From contig JACKDF010000003.1 in NCBI GenBank assembly GCA_020633655.1, positions 434,001 to 498,000 on the forward strand: a stretch of 64,000 bases of DNA, read 5' to 3'. Made by a program: the position numbers and the translations under genes. Of the stretch, positions 36,458-44,663 are shown one piece after another. The first letter of the stretch is position 1. Each line of letters opens with the position of its first letter. The notes below the pieces were generated by a model, which ran no database searches, was not told the origin of the DNA, and saw only the letters and a list, made by a program, of their open reading frames with translations. This stretch comes from Deferribacteres bacterium. GTDB lineage: Bacteria; Zhuqueibacterota; Zhuqueibacteria; Zhuqueibacterales; Geothermadaptataceae.

Positions 36458-37042
36458 TCACTCCTCAGCAATTGACCAGGATTCCAGATAGAGATTCACC
36501 CAGGCGCCGTAAAAATTCACGATACCGATACCGGGCGCGAAAATGTAACCGTGTTCATCATCCACTGCCTGGGGAATATCGAAGAAAAAATTTACGCAGT
36601 CGGTATATTTGTATTTCTGTTCGAGTTCATACTCTTTTATCTGATCGCGCCGTACAGTGACAACATAGCCCCCCAATTGGCTCGTGTTTTCTTGTGGATA
36701 ATTGTACTGATCACCGTCCTGCCTGTTAAAATCCAGCCAGAGAACGTCAGTGTTGTTTTCCAGCCGGTATACTTTTCCCCCATCGATGCGCAACCAGTCG
36801 GCATATTCCTGTGAGGAGCCAAATTGATAGTACAAATGTGTCCCGATGACTTTTTTTGCATAAACCTGATAGGTAATTGTGGCTGTGCTGCCCATGTGCG
36901 TGTAAACCCATGTATTGCCAACATGCAGCGGAAAAAAGGTCGCTGCCAGGCCTTCGGTGCCTGTTAAATTATCCGATCTACAGCCAAAGAGTACGAATGG
37001 CAGCGTTGTATACAGGAGAAAACGTTGGTAAAATATTTTCAT
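36458..37042 (-). CDS. Hypothetical lipoprotein
   Basis: A 194-residue protein with an N-terminal signal ending in the lipobox LFGC (Cys about 21). The motif FFPLHVGNTWVYTHMG at about residue 38 is common at the start of beta-rich lipoproteins of FCB bacteria. The rest alternates strands (QVYAKKVIGTHLYYQFGSS, GGKVYRLENNTDVLWLDF in pieces) and ends with a YGAW-type segment. The function is unknown; it is expected to be attached to the outer membrane or periplasmic face. The ATG at 37042 has GGAG about 10 nt upstream. Confidence 0.75.
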   Translation of the reverse strand: MKIFYQRFLLYTTLPFVLFGCRSDNLTGTEGLAATFFPLHVGNTWVYTHMGSTATITYQVYAKKVIGTHLYYQFGSSQEYADWLRIDGGKVYRLENNTDVLWLDFNRQDGDQYNYPQENTSQLGGYVVTVRRDQIKEYELEQKYKYTDCVNFFFDIPQAVDDEHGYIFAPGIGIVNFYGAWVNLYLESWSIAEE

Positions 37043-37306
37043 TTTAATACCCACTCCATCGGATTACTTTGTTAATCGATGCCGTGTTCTGAGTTTGTCA
37101 AAGGAGGGAACAAATTTCATTCACAATATAGTGTCGCTCCCGCTTCGGCAGGCGTCCGCTTTCGGACTAACTGTTTTTCAAAAATATAGAGATGCTGTTT
37201 TTAAACAGAAACTTACACATCGTCAAAAAGATCCCTACAAAAACGGCTTTTCACCCGAGTTTTATCAGGATTTATCTATAATCACGAAGCGTTTTCTATC
37301 TAAATC

Positions 37307-39238
37307 CTATTTCAACAAGGTCATAGCTCTCTCCGAATACTGATCGCCGACCTGAAGCCGATAGACATAAATTCCGCTGGCAAGACCTGTGGCTTTGAAA
37401 AGTGCCGTGTATTTTCCTGCCGACAGGTTTTCATCGATAAGTGATGCAACCTGCCTTCCCGTAATATCAAAAACGCGTAACTGCACATGTGCTGCCTTGT
37501 CAATCGAAAAAGGAATTATGGTTTCTGGATTGAATGGATTGGGATAATTGGCTTCGAGCGCTGTGCGCTCCGGAATAGCGGTTTGCTCTTGCTCAACAGC
37601 AGTTTGTCCGAGAATATCGGATACCGCGGCAAAAGCGTCAATTTTGCCATATCCCCATTTGTTATTTGGCACTTCACCCGTAAAGGCGTCCTCGCGAGCG
37701 GTGCGTTGCAAAATGTCTTTCACCTGTGCTGCATCCAAAGTCGGATCCGCGTCGAGCATTAACGCGATGATGCCTGTAGTCACCGGCGCTGCGGCACTAA
37801 CAGCGCTTTGCAGGCCGTACATACCACCATTGCCGTCATCAAACACGATATTTGCCGGGAAAGTAGCAAAATAAGAACGCGAGGCATAGGGTGCAAATAG
37901 CCGTTCACCCGGTGCACTCACGGTGATGCCATAGCGCCCATCTGTTGTTGGGCCTATACCGCTGCCAATCCACAAATCTCCAATTTGACCCTGGTCAGAA
38001 ATCGCATGCGTATTTCCATTGAAATCTGTCCATTCGTGTCTTAAAACATAGGAATTAGGAGCAATGTTATTCTGTGCGGCAGCCATTTCCCAAATGCTGT
38101 ATCCCGGTACGACGTAACTTTCAAAGCGATTTTGCGAACCGGAAAAGATTGCTGTCGGGTTCAACCATGCGTGAAAAGTCCCCTCCGATACTTGAGTACC
38201 GGTGAGTTTTACGGAATAAGCGCCAATTGAACCACTGAAATCAATAAGTATTTCATTCATATGATTGTCTGCGGAGGCATAATCGGCGAGCTGGCCGTTG
38301 TGGGCGTAAAAAAAGTCACTTGTTTGCTGGATATCTCGGCTATTTGCATTAACCGGAGCAGCGTATGGCCCAAATGAACCGGAGGGTGTTGTGATGGTTA
38401 CACCGAACTTGTCCGAGTCAGGATACCACAATTGAAATCGCAAATTACCTTCATGCCCTTTATTAATCTTTAACTCAATCGTTTCACCTGAGTTAACTGT
38501 TCCACTTGCATGATTATCGATGCCGCCGTTATCGCTGGAACCAGTTACAAAAACACGTCCTGGTTTGCCCACGCCGAAACGTTCATCAATGGCTCGCGCA
38601 AGGGCGGTAGTTCCATCGGATATTGCACCAATACTGCCAAAATTTGCAAGCGCAACGACAGGCATTTGCTGTTCTTCTGCTTTGCTTAGCACGAAATCGA
38701 GGGCTGTCGGAAATAATGAGGGATTATAAAAGGCAGATTCCGCTGGCTCGCTGCCATGCGCCGGTGCGCCACTGGTGGTAAACTTGACGATGATAAAGGA
38801 TGCTTTGGGGGCCATTCCGGCGTAAAGTCCATTGCTTGCGTTGCCATTTCCTCCAGCGAGACCGGCCGTCGTCGTCCCATGACCGACAGCATCACGTGTC
38901 GCTAATGCACTGTTGTTCGCGAGGGCATTGTTAATTTCGTCTTGCGTATACACGGTGCCGATACCTGCGTAATTATCTGCATCACCGCTTCCGGAATTAT
39001 CCGTTAAATCGTAAATATAAAGAATGCGTGTTGTACCATCTTCATTGCGAAAATCCGGGTGTGTGTAATCGATACCACGGTCAAGAACGGCGATAATTAC
39101 TCCTTCACCTGTTACACCGTAAGCATTATGTGCCTGCTCAACCCTGGTTTCTTGTCTAAGTTCTGTCCCCGCCCACAGGGAAGTGCATAAAAATATCAGA
39201 AAGACAACTGCTGCTGTAAATTGAAAATAACGGAACAT
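37307..39238 (-). CDS. Secreted subtilisin-like serine protease (S8) with C-terminal sorting domain
   Basis: A 643-residue exported protease. A signal peptide (about residues 1-24) precedes the S8 domain with Asp in IIAVLDRGIDYTHPDF (about 50), His in DAVGHGTTTAGLAGG (about 118) and Ser in QSAVSAAAPVTTGIIALML (about 480), where the usual GTSMAAP is varied to AVSAAAP. A large insert (about 220-400) includes a jelly-roll/P-domain-like part (SGETIELKINKGHEGNLRFQ). The C-terminal about 85 residues (LEANYPNPFNPETIIPFSID ... GIYVYRLQVG ... KAMTLLK-like ending) form the Por/type IX-like sorting tail common in this phylum group. It probably digests protein at the cell surface. The ATG at 39238 is chosen with GAGAGGG upstream. 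Confidence 0.93.
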   Translation of the reverse strand: MFRYFQFTAAVVFLIFLCTSLWAGTELRQETRVEQAHNAYGVTGEGVIIAVLDRGIDYTHPDFRNEDGTTRILYIYDLTDNSGSGDADNYAGIGTVYTQDEINNALANNSALATRDAVGHGTTTAGLAGGNGNASNGLYAGMAPKASFIIVKFTTSGAPAHGSEPAESAFYNPSLFPTALDFVLSKAEEQQMPVVALANFGSIGAISDGTTALARAIDERFGVGKPGRVFVTGSSDNGGIDNHASGTVNSGETIELKINKGHEGNLRFQLWYPDSDKFGVTITTPSGSFGPYAAPVNANSRDIQQTSDFFYAHNGQLADYASADNHMNEILIDFSGSIGAYSVKLTGTQVSEGTFHAWLNPTAIFSGSQNRFESYVVPGYSIWEMAAAQNNIAPNSYVLRHEWTDFNGNTHAISDQGQIGDLWIGSGIGPTTDGRYGITVSAPGERLFAPYASRSYFATFPANIVFDDGNGGMYGLQSAVSAAAPVTTGIIALMLDADPTLDAAQVKDILQRTAREDAFTGEVPNNKWGYGKIDAFAAVSDILGQTAVEQEQTAIPERTALEANYPNPFNPETIIPFSIDKAAHVQLRVFDITGRQVASLIDENLSAGKYTALFKATGLASGIYVYRLQVGDQYSERAMTLLK

Positions 39239-39800
39239 TTGTATTTGCCCTCTCATCTATTAAATTCATTGGAAAATATTATTTAGTAATTTAATAGAGT
39301 TGAACAGGAAAACGGGAAAATCTATTTCAGGTAATATAAGAAATTGAGAATGAATCCTTGAAGCCGATGAATTCTGAGATATGAGTTCGCCTGATGCCCT
39401 ATTTTGAAAGAAAACCAGTACTAACCTGTTTTGCAAAATAGTCCTGAATCCGGGTTAATTTCCAGAGTGAGTTAAAAGTGTGGAGCTGAGCATATCAGCA
39501 CGGAGTAAGGTCGAAGTATCGAAGCCGGATGTAGTTCAACTGGGCGTTTCGGTACGCTCAGCGACCGATTTTCCACACGTATTGGATATGCCGGTGATGA
39601 GTCAAAACCCATTATTTTGACACAAACAGCAATTTTCATAGAGCGAAAGCGTCCCCATTGAGCGTAACACACGCTCGACTTAGCGGGACACCTTCATGAT
39701 AATTATGTTTTGATTCAGCCCCGATGTTAATTTTTCACACATGTGCCAGGTATTACATCAGGCGCGAACCATGCAAGAAACTAAAATGCAGAGTGTGCTT
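39239..39800. repeat. 560-bp intergenic region with repeat fragments
   Basis: No gene is supported. At 39534-39567 ttcaactgggcgtttcggtacgctcagcgaccg is a relative of the dispersed ctcagcgaccgg element seen again at 43905-43940. At 39593-39723 an imperfect inverted repeat has outer arms gatgagtcaaaac (39596-39608) and gttttgattcag (39707-39718), matching those of the structure at 4069-4174. Nothing else is recognisable. Confidence 0.5.
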
Positions 39801-40571
39801 TTATTGTTTAGTAAGGTATTCGGTCATTTTATTGCTCAGTTCATTAAGACCTGCACTGCCACCACCGAGCAATCCACCAGTGATAATGATATCTGTAAAT
39901 CGTAATAGGCCTGTTTGCCAGACGAGGCCAGTTTCGGTATAGGTTCCATTTTTGATCTCTTGTGCGAGGACAGATACCAGGTTCATATTTTGCAGTAAAT
40001 CATTAAAAATACTCAATCCAAGCATGGCCAGGATGATTCCAATCACGAAGACGATTTGGGCGACATATTTACTACTTACGGAATTAAATCGTGCTCGTTG
40101 AAACTCATAAGCATGCTTGGATGAGGTCAGATAGCCGAGATAATCCTGTACTGTCGGATTGGCGGGAACATCATCAATTTCACCGATAATTTCTGACTGC
40201 TCAAGTTTTTTAATAAGCCGGTTCTCCCGTACATAAACTTGCCTGAGCACGGATTTGGACGGATTTTCCATCTGTAGAATTTCGCGAATCCTATTAATTC
40301 GTAAAGCCCAGTCTACTTTCGATTGACTGCGAAACATGCCGACAAATACGGCTGCTGCCCGCTCTACAGTCACGATAATAAACATATATTTCAAAAAAAC
40401 ATCCGAACCAAGTTCCGTCAAATTCGGGTTCACCCCGACTACCGCAAACCACCGAGTAGCATAAAGTACTGAGCAAATAACAATGAGAATTCCCATGAGT
40501 ACAGTCCATGGAGTTTGCCGAAAGCCAGTATCGGTCAAGCCTTTTTTAATATAATCATATTTTTTTGCCAT
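39801..40571 (-). CDS. Unknown multi-pass membrane protein
   Basis: A 256-residue protein not recognised as a named family. It has a basic N-terminus (MAKKYDYIKKGLTDTGFRQT), a membrane helix at about 22-42 (WTVLMGILIVICSVLYATRW), a second hydrophobic segment around 58-78 (FLKYMFIIVTVERAAAVFVG), a soluble middle with charged helices (about 80-165), then helices at about 172-192 (IVFVIGIILAMLGLSIF) and about 225-245. The Gly-rich GGLLGGGSAGLNELSNKM at the C-terminus is striking. The ATG at 40571 has GGAGG 9 nt upstream and is preferred over an earlier in-frame start. It stands alone, so its role cannot be deduced. Confidence 0.65.
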   Translation of the reverse strand: MAKKYDYIKKGLTDTGFRQTPWTVLMGILIVICSVLYATRWFAVVGVNPNLTELGSDVFLKYMFIIVTVERAAAVFVGMFRSQSKVDWALRINRIREILQMENPSKSVLRQVYVRENRLIKKLEQSEIIGEIDDVPANPTVQDYLGYLTSSKHAYEFQRARFNSVSSKYVAQIVFVIGIILAMLGLSIFNDLLQNMNLVSVLAQEIKNGTYTETGLVWQTGLLRFTDIIITGGLLGGGSAGLNELSNKMTEYLTKQ

Positions 40572-40978
40572 TCTCAAAATCCTCCGTCTAGTGAATATGA
40601 GTTTTGCATTTACCGCAAAAATAGAAGTTAACGCATCCCCGGAATTGACTGTCCTCAATAGAAATAGACTTCATGTGAAAAGAAACAGGTCCATAATGTG
40701 GATTTAAAATATTGAATTCAATAATCGAAAAGAGTACAAACCAGATAAATCACAAAAGGCTGAAGGGAACGGGAGATCTCCTGCGTTCACTCAGCCTCGG
40801 GAAAAAATGAATTGAATAATTTTCAAATGCAAGTGAAGGGTAATATCTACTTTCCTTACACAGGCATAATAAACTGAATTTTATGGAAATAAAAAAGAAA
40901 AAATACAGGTAACGTTCAGTGAAGATTATTCATTATAATTATAATCATAATAAAAAAATGCTCTATTTAAGGAAACTT

Positions 40979-41150
40979 CTGAATTACGGGCCAAATAAAT
41001 GGAATTTTTAAAAAGCGGAGAAGCAGAGTTATGAAAAGAAAAAAATTGAAAACCTATGCGAATCTCTGCGCCGTTGCGGCTCCGCGTTAAACTAAATTTT
41101 GTATTTATTGTTGGCCATCAATCATGGTATAGTTCATAACATTCGTTTAA
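40979..41150 (+). repeat. Direct repeat copy 1 (pairs with 54777-54959)
   Basis: A ~172-bp segment running from ctgaattacgggccaaataa through aatctctgcgcc, gcggctccgcgtt and ttattgttggccat to attcgttta. It matches 54777-54959 in the same orientation with small gaps and scattered changes. Both copies lie just past the stop of a minus-strand gene. The remaining intergenic sequence 40572-40978 shows no gene. Confidence 0.7.
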
Positions 41151-41188
41151 CTTCGTCTAAAAAAATGGACGGATCTACTCCAATATCC

Positions 41189-42337
41189 CTAATTTTTGCT
41201 CCGGGCAAATTTATACACTTCACTTCCGGCAAGTAAAAACGCCCCCAGGGCATAATCTTCAAAATCCGGTTTTTTATCGTAGGTCACAGGCTGTCCATCC
41301 GAAGGCTGTTTGCCCGTACCCTGAACAAATCCTAAAAAACCGTTAGGATGCAGTGCATCCTTCACCATGGCATTCCATCCTTTGACAACAGCGGTTTTAT
41401 ACTTTGTATCCGTTAGAATTCCGTTATTCAGTCCCCAGGCACATCCATAGACGAAGAAGGCTGTGCCTGAGGTTTCTTTGCCACCAAAATCCTTTGGATC
41501 CTGCAAACTCACATTCCAAAAGCCATCCTCTCTTTGCAGCGGAACCAAAGCCTCTGCCATATTTTTGAACATTGTCAAATACTCCTCACGGTGCGGCGCA
41601 TCTTCCGGCATGACATCCAGTACCCGAACCATCGCCGCGAGAACCCACCCGTTGCCTCGTGACCAGTAGACATCTCTCCCATTTGCCGTTGTTTTTGGTG
41701 GTACAAAATCTTTATCACGCCACCACAGCTTGTCTTCCGGATTGTAAAGACCATTGCCACCGTGCTGTGTTTTGGTATAATTGTAGATCTGATACATTTT
41801 TTCGAAATAGCGATTATCCCTGGTCACGGCGCCTAATTTGGCGAAGACTGGCATGGCCATTTGCAATGCATCAATCCACCACCAGGCATCGTTTCGTTCA
41901 TCTTCAAGCATGAGATCAATATTCGCTTTTATTTTCTCGATACGCTCTGGTTGTGGATCAATTTGATAAAGTTCAATGTACGTTTGTCCGCAAGCCTGGT
42001 CATCCGCATTGCGATTGCCCGGGCGTTTATATGCTGTATCCCATTCGTGGCCTGCAGACCATTTCACAGCGTAATTGTAATAAACGGGATCGGGATCGAT
42101 GCTGTACAACGCCATCAATCCTTCGTAATAGGCAGCGCGTGTCCAGATGTTGCTTGGTCGCCGTTTATTCGTTACAGTATCAACGGTTGGGTCAGGCCAT
42201 TTTTTCATCAGGTGGCTATTGGCGAGCCTCATTTTATCGAGAATACTTGAGCTATCGGGCATACTCGTGGAAATATTATGAGCAGAACAAGAAAGAAGAA
42301 TCACACTCAGCAAGAGCAGATTTATTTTTTTAAACAT
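41189..42337 (-). CDS. GH105/GH88-type unsaturated uronyl hydrolase lipoprotein
   Basis: A 382-residue lipoprotein (signal ending in LLSC, Cys about 17) with an (alpha/alpha)6-barrel. Family wording includes IWTRAAYYEGLMALYSID, DDQACGQTYIELY, WWWIDALQMAMPVFAKLG (with the Asp that serves as catalytic acid in GH105), DVYWSRGNGWVLAAMVRVLD, GKETSGTAFFVYGCAWGL, and DFEDYALGAFLLAGSEVYK at the end. It hydrates and releases terminal unsaturated uronic acids from lyase products, here outside the cytoplasm. GAGGATG lies just before the ATG. It is transcribed with the sulfatase upstream (123-nt gap) and starts the polysaccharide region. Confidence 0.92.
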   Translation of the reverse strand: MFKKINLLLLSVILLSCSAHNISTSMPDSSSILDKMRLANSHLMKKWPDPTVDTVTNKRRPSNIWTRAAYYEGLMALYSIDPDPVYYNYAVKWSAGHEWDTAYKRPGNRNADDQACGQTYIELYQIDPQPERIEKIKANIDLMLEDERNDAWWWIDALQMAMPVFAKLGAVTRDNRYFEKMYQIYNYTKTQHGGNGLYNPEDKLWWRDKDFVPPKTTANGRDVYWSRGNGWVLAAMVRVLDVMPEDAPHREEYLTMFKNMAEALVPLQREDGFWNVSLQDPKDFGGKETSGTAFFVYGCAWGLNNGILTDTKYKTAVVKGWNAMVKDALHPNGFLGFVQGTGKQPSDGQPVTYDKKPDFEDYALGAFLLAGSEVYKFARSKN

Positions 42338-42460
42338 GGCATCCTCTTAAAAGTGATTATTTAATCCGTCAAAAAATCATAGTGAATATTGGTATTTTTT
42401 GAATATGAATTATTCTAGCACCGAGTAGCATGGCTCGCTGATAATTGTGGTGAAGCAATC

Positions 42461-43885
42461 TTACTTCATCTCCTCAATGATTTTTACCATGCCTGCAAGA
42501 ATTTCTGGCTGCTTTGCGGCAAGATTGTTTTGTTCCTGACTATCAACAGACAAATCATAGAGTTCAACCGGCTCCTTTGTTCCGGGCAGCACTGCTTTCC
42601 AATTCCCAGCCCGAACTGCAGCTTTGTGACGGCCCTGTTCTTCGTACTCCCAATACAAATAATCATGCTCTTTTTGCTGTTTTCCAAGCAAAGCTGGCAA
42701 ATAAGAAATACCATCCAGGTTTTTTGGGTAATCAACACCCGCAATTTCACAGGCCGTTGGCAGGTAATCCCAGAATGCGGAAGGATAATCACTCGTACTT
42801 TTTTCCTGAATATGGCCTGGCCAAACAGCGATAAAAGGAACGCGTATACCGCCTTCATAAAGATCGCGCTTCAGTCCACGCAATGCGCCATTGGAATTAA
42901 AAAACTCATGCTGGTGTCCCCCTTCCTCATGTGGGCCATTGTCTGAAGTAAAGATCACCAGTGTGTTTTGCCGCAAATTCAATTCATCGAGTAGATCGAC
43001 AATGCGGCCCACATCGCCGTCCAGCCGCGAAACCATGGCTGCAAACCCTTTCTCCTGAGCGGGCCACTCTCTTTTTGCATAAATTCCATAATCCGGTATT
43101 TCCATGCCATCCCCGGTTGCTCTACCCGCCTCATTGTTCGCATGCGGCAATGTCCAGTGAATATGCAGTAAAAATGGCTTCTCAGCATTTCGCCGAATGA
43201 AAGCTAACGCTTCTTCTGTAATCAGATCGTGGGCATAGGTTTCTTTTTGGGTCGCAACGCGTCCCCGGTCTTCAGGATTGTCACTTAAAACATTTCCAGC
43301 AAGGGGCACAACTTCATAATTTCTCCAAAGGTGCGTGGGATAGTAATTATGCGCATCACTCTGATCAAGGTAGCCCATCCAAAAATCAAACCCCTGCTTA
43401 TTGGGATGACCTAAACTACTTGTATCACCTAATGACCATTTTCCTACTCCACCAGTGACATATCCCTTTTGTTTCAGAAGTTTTGCCACGGTTATAGCCT
43501 GCGGCTCCAAAGTGTATTTTGCATTGCCCTGAATTGGCAAATGCCCCGTATGGTAACCCGTCCACAAGGAAAGCCGGGAACACCGGCATACGGTGTGGCC
43601 GGCATAATGGTTAGTGAATCGCATCCCTTCTTCCGCCAAACGATCCAGACGTGGCGTTTGAATAATAGCCTGTTCGTAGCTGCCGATATCGCCGTAGCCA
43701 AGATCATCCGCCATGATATATATTATGTTTGGCAAGCGGTCTTTTTCAGTTTGATTTTTGGTTGAGCAACCAATTGAAATATGTAACCCAAGCAGGAACA
43801 ACAGCAGAACAAAAGTTCGATAAGTCCAGGCTGCGTGAAAACCCACGGAAGTTGAGTTTGCCTGCACTGAGTCAATCTGGAACAT
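42461..43885 (-). CDS. Sulfatase (S1 family) lipoprotein with unusual CRCSR active-site motif
   Basis: A type I sulfatase with IMADDLGYGDIGS (metal Asp pair), the modification site region HTVCRCSRLSLWTGYHTGH, VGKWSLGD, NKQGFDFWMGY, AHNYYPTHLW, HWTLPH and VIFTSDNGPHEEGGH. The formylglycine motif CxPxR appears as C-R-C-S-R (codons at 43574-43588), so Pro is replaced by Cys. Such enzymes remove sulfate esters from sugars; the signal ends in a lipobox-like ISIGC, suggesting surface attachment. The frame is open to 43981, but the first ~30 codons there translate a dispersed repeat (43905-43940), so the start is drawn at the ATG at 43885 without clear RBS; later GTG codons are possible. Confidence 0.87.
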   Translation of the reverse strand: MFQIDSVQANSTSVGFHAAWTYRTFVLLLFLLGLHISIGCSTKNQTEKDRLPNIIYIMADDLGYGDIGSYEQAIIQTPRLDRLAEEGMRFTNHYAGHTVCRCSRLSLWTGYHTGHLPIQGNAKYTLEPQAITVAKLLKQKGYVTGGVGKWSLGDTSSLGHPNKQGFDFWMGYLDQSDAHNYYPTHLWRNYEVVPLAGNVLSDNPEDRGRVATQKETYAHDLITEEALAFIRRNAEKPFLLHIHWTLPHANNEAGRATGDGMEIPDYGIYAKREWPAQEKGFAAMVSRLDGDVGRIVDLLDELNLRQNTLVIFTSDNGPHEEGGHQHEFFNSNGALRGLKRDLYEGGIRVPFIAVWPGHIQEKSTSDYPSAFWDYLPTACEIAGVDYPKNLDGISYLPALLGKQQKEHDYLYWEYEEQGRHKAAVRAGNWKAVLPGTKEPVELYDLSVDSQEQNNLAAKQPEILAGMVKIIEEMK

Positions 43886-44663
43886 CAAATCCGGATCAGG
43901 TACAACCGGGAACTTCGATAAACTCAGCGACCGGTTGAACCTTCTCATTTCACACAGGCTGGTCAACAATTGTATTTCCATAAAAATCCTTATATATCCA
44001 AAATAATTCCTAAATTATTTAACAAAATATACCAATAGAGTTGTTTTAATAAACTAAATTTGCCAGAAAATTCCGCAAAAAATAAAGTAGATACTTTCCT
44101 CTTGTTTATCAACAAAAAGATTCTGTTATTTGGTGATTATTAAATTCGTTAGCTCGCAAATTGAATATGGTTGAAGCTATGCAGTTCGGTTTTTACCTCG
44201 GCAATCAGGGAATCAGGTCGAATTTGAATCTGTTGAGGATTACGAGAAATACGAGCCATACCAGGAACCAGTTCATTGGTCCAAAAAAAGTGAATAGCGA
44301 ATCTATGAGTACAGACATCGCTGCAATTGATCTGGGTTATTTTACTGCTATTTTTCTTGCATTTTTTGGCATATCGTATTCAGTTTTCCACTCCTTCCCG
44401 GCCTTGAAATTATTCGTATTGGCTGCCCTCGCTAGCACAGTTTCCCTCCTGCACGGAGTAAACAACCGAACTGAATACAGATTAACGAGTGCTGATCTTG
44501 AACAGCGTTACTATAACAGATAAAAATAATTCATTTATAACTTGTACAGAACACAACGCAAGCGCTGCACAAAGGGGCATCGTAAATTTCAGAAAGGTAT
44601 ACATAGCACCATACAATTTAATGGATTCATTCTCGATCAAATAAAAAAGAAGGTGAGGAATTT
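43886..44663. other. Divergent intergenic region, no firm gene
   Basis: The region lies between the divergent sulfatase and beta-galactosidase genes. A ctcagcgaccggttgaac repeat lies at about 43920-43937. A plus-strand frame (from 44161, or from the ATG at 44305) could encode a 72-residue hydrophobic protein but has no RBS. The opposite strand reads a protein-like tail (…ARISRNPQQIQIRPDS…) ending near 44157. Neither is convincing; a decayed gene fragment is possible. The GH2 and sulfatase promoters should lie here. Confidence 0.35.

Noticed and set aside
37095..37343. An 82-codon open frame between the lipoprotein and the subtilase
   Set aside because: It overlaps the subtilase stop, has no RBS and no hydrophobic or domain pattern.
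44161..44523. A 120-codon plus-strand open frame upstream of GH2
   Set aside because: No ribosome-binding site at either possible ATG, first 48 codons not protein-like, and an equally readable stretch exists on the opposite strand; kept only as an uncertain region.
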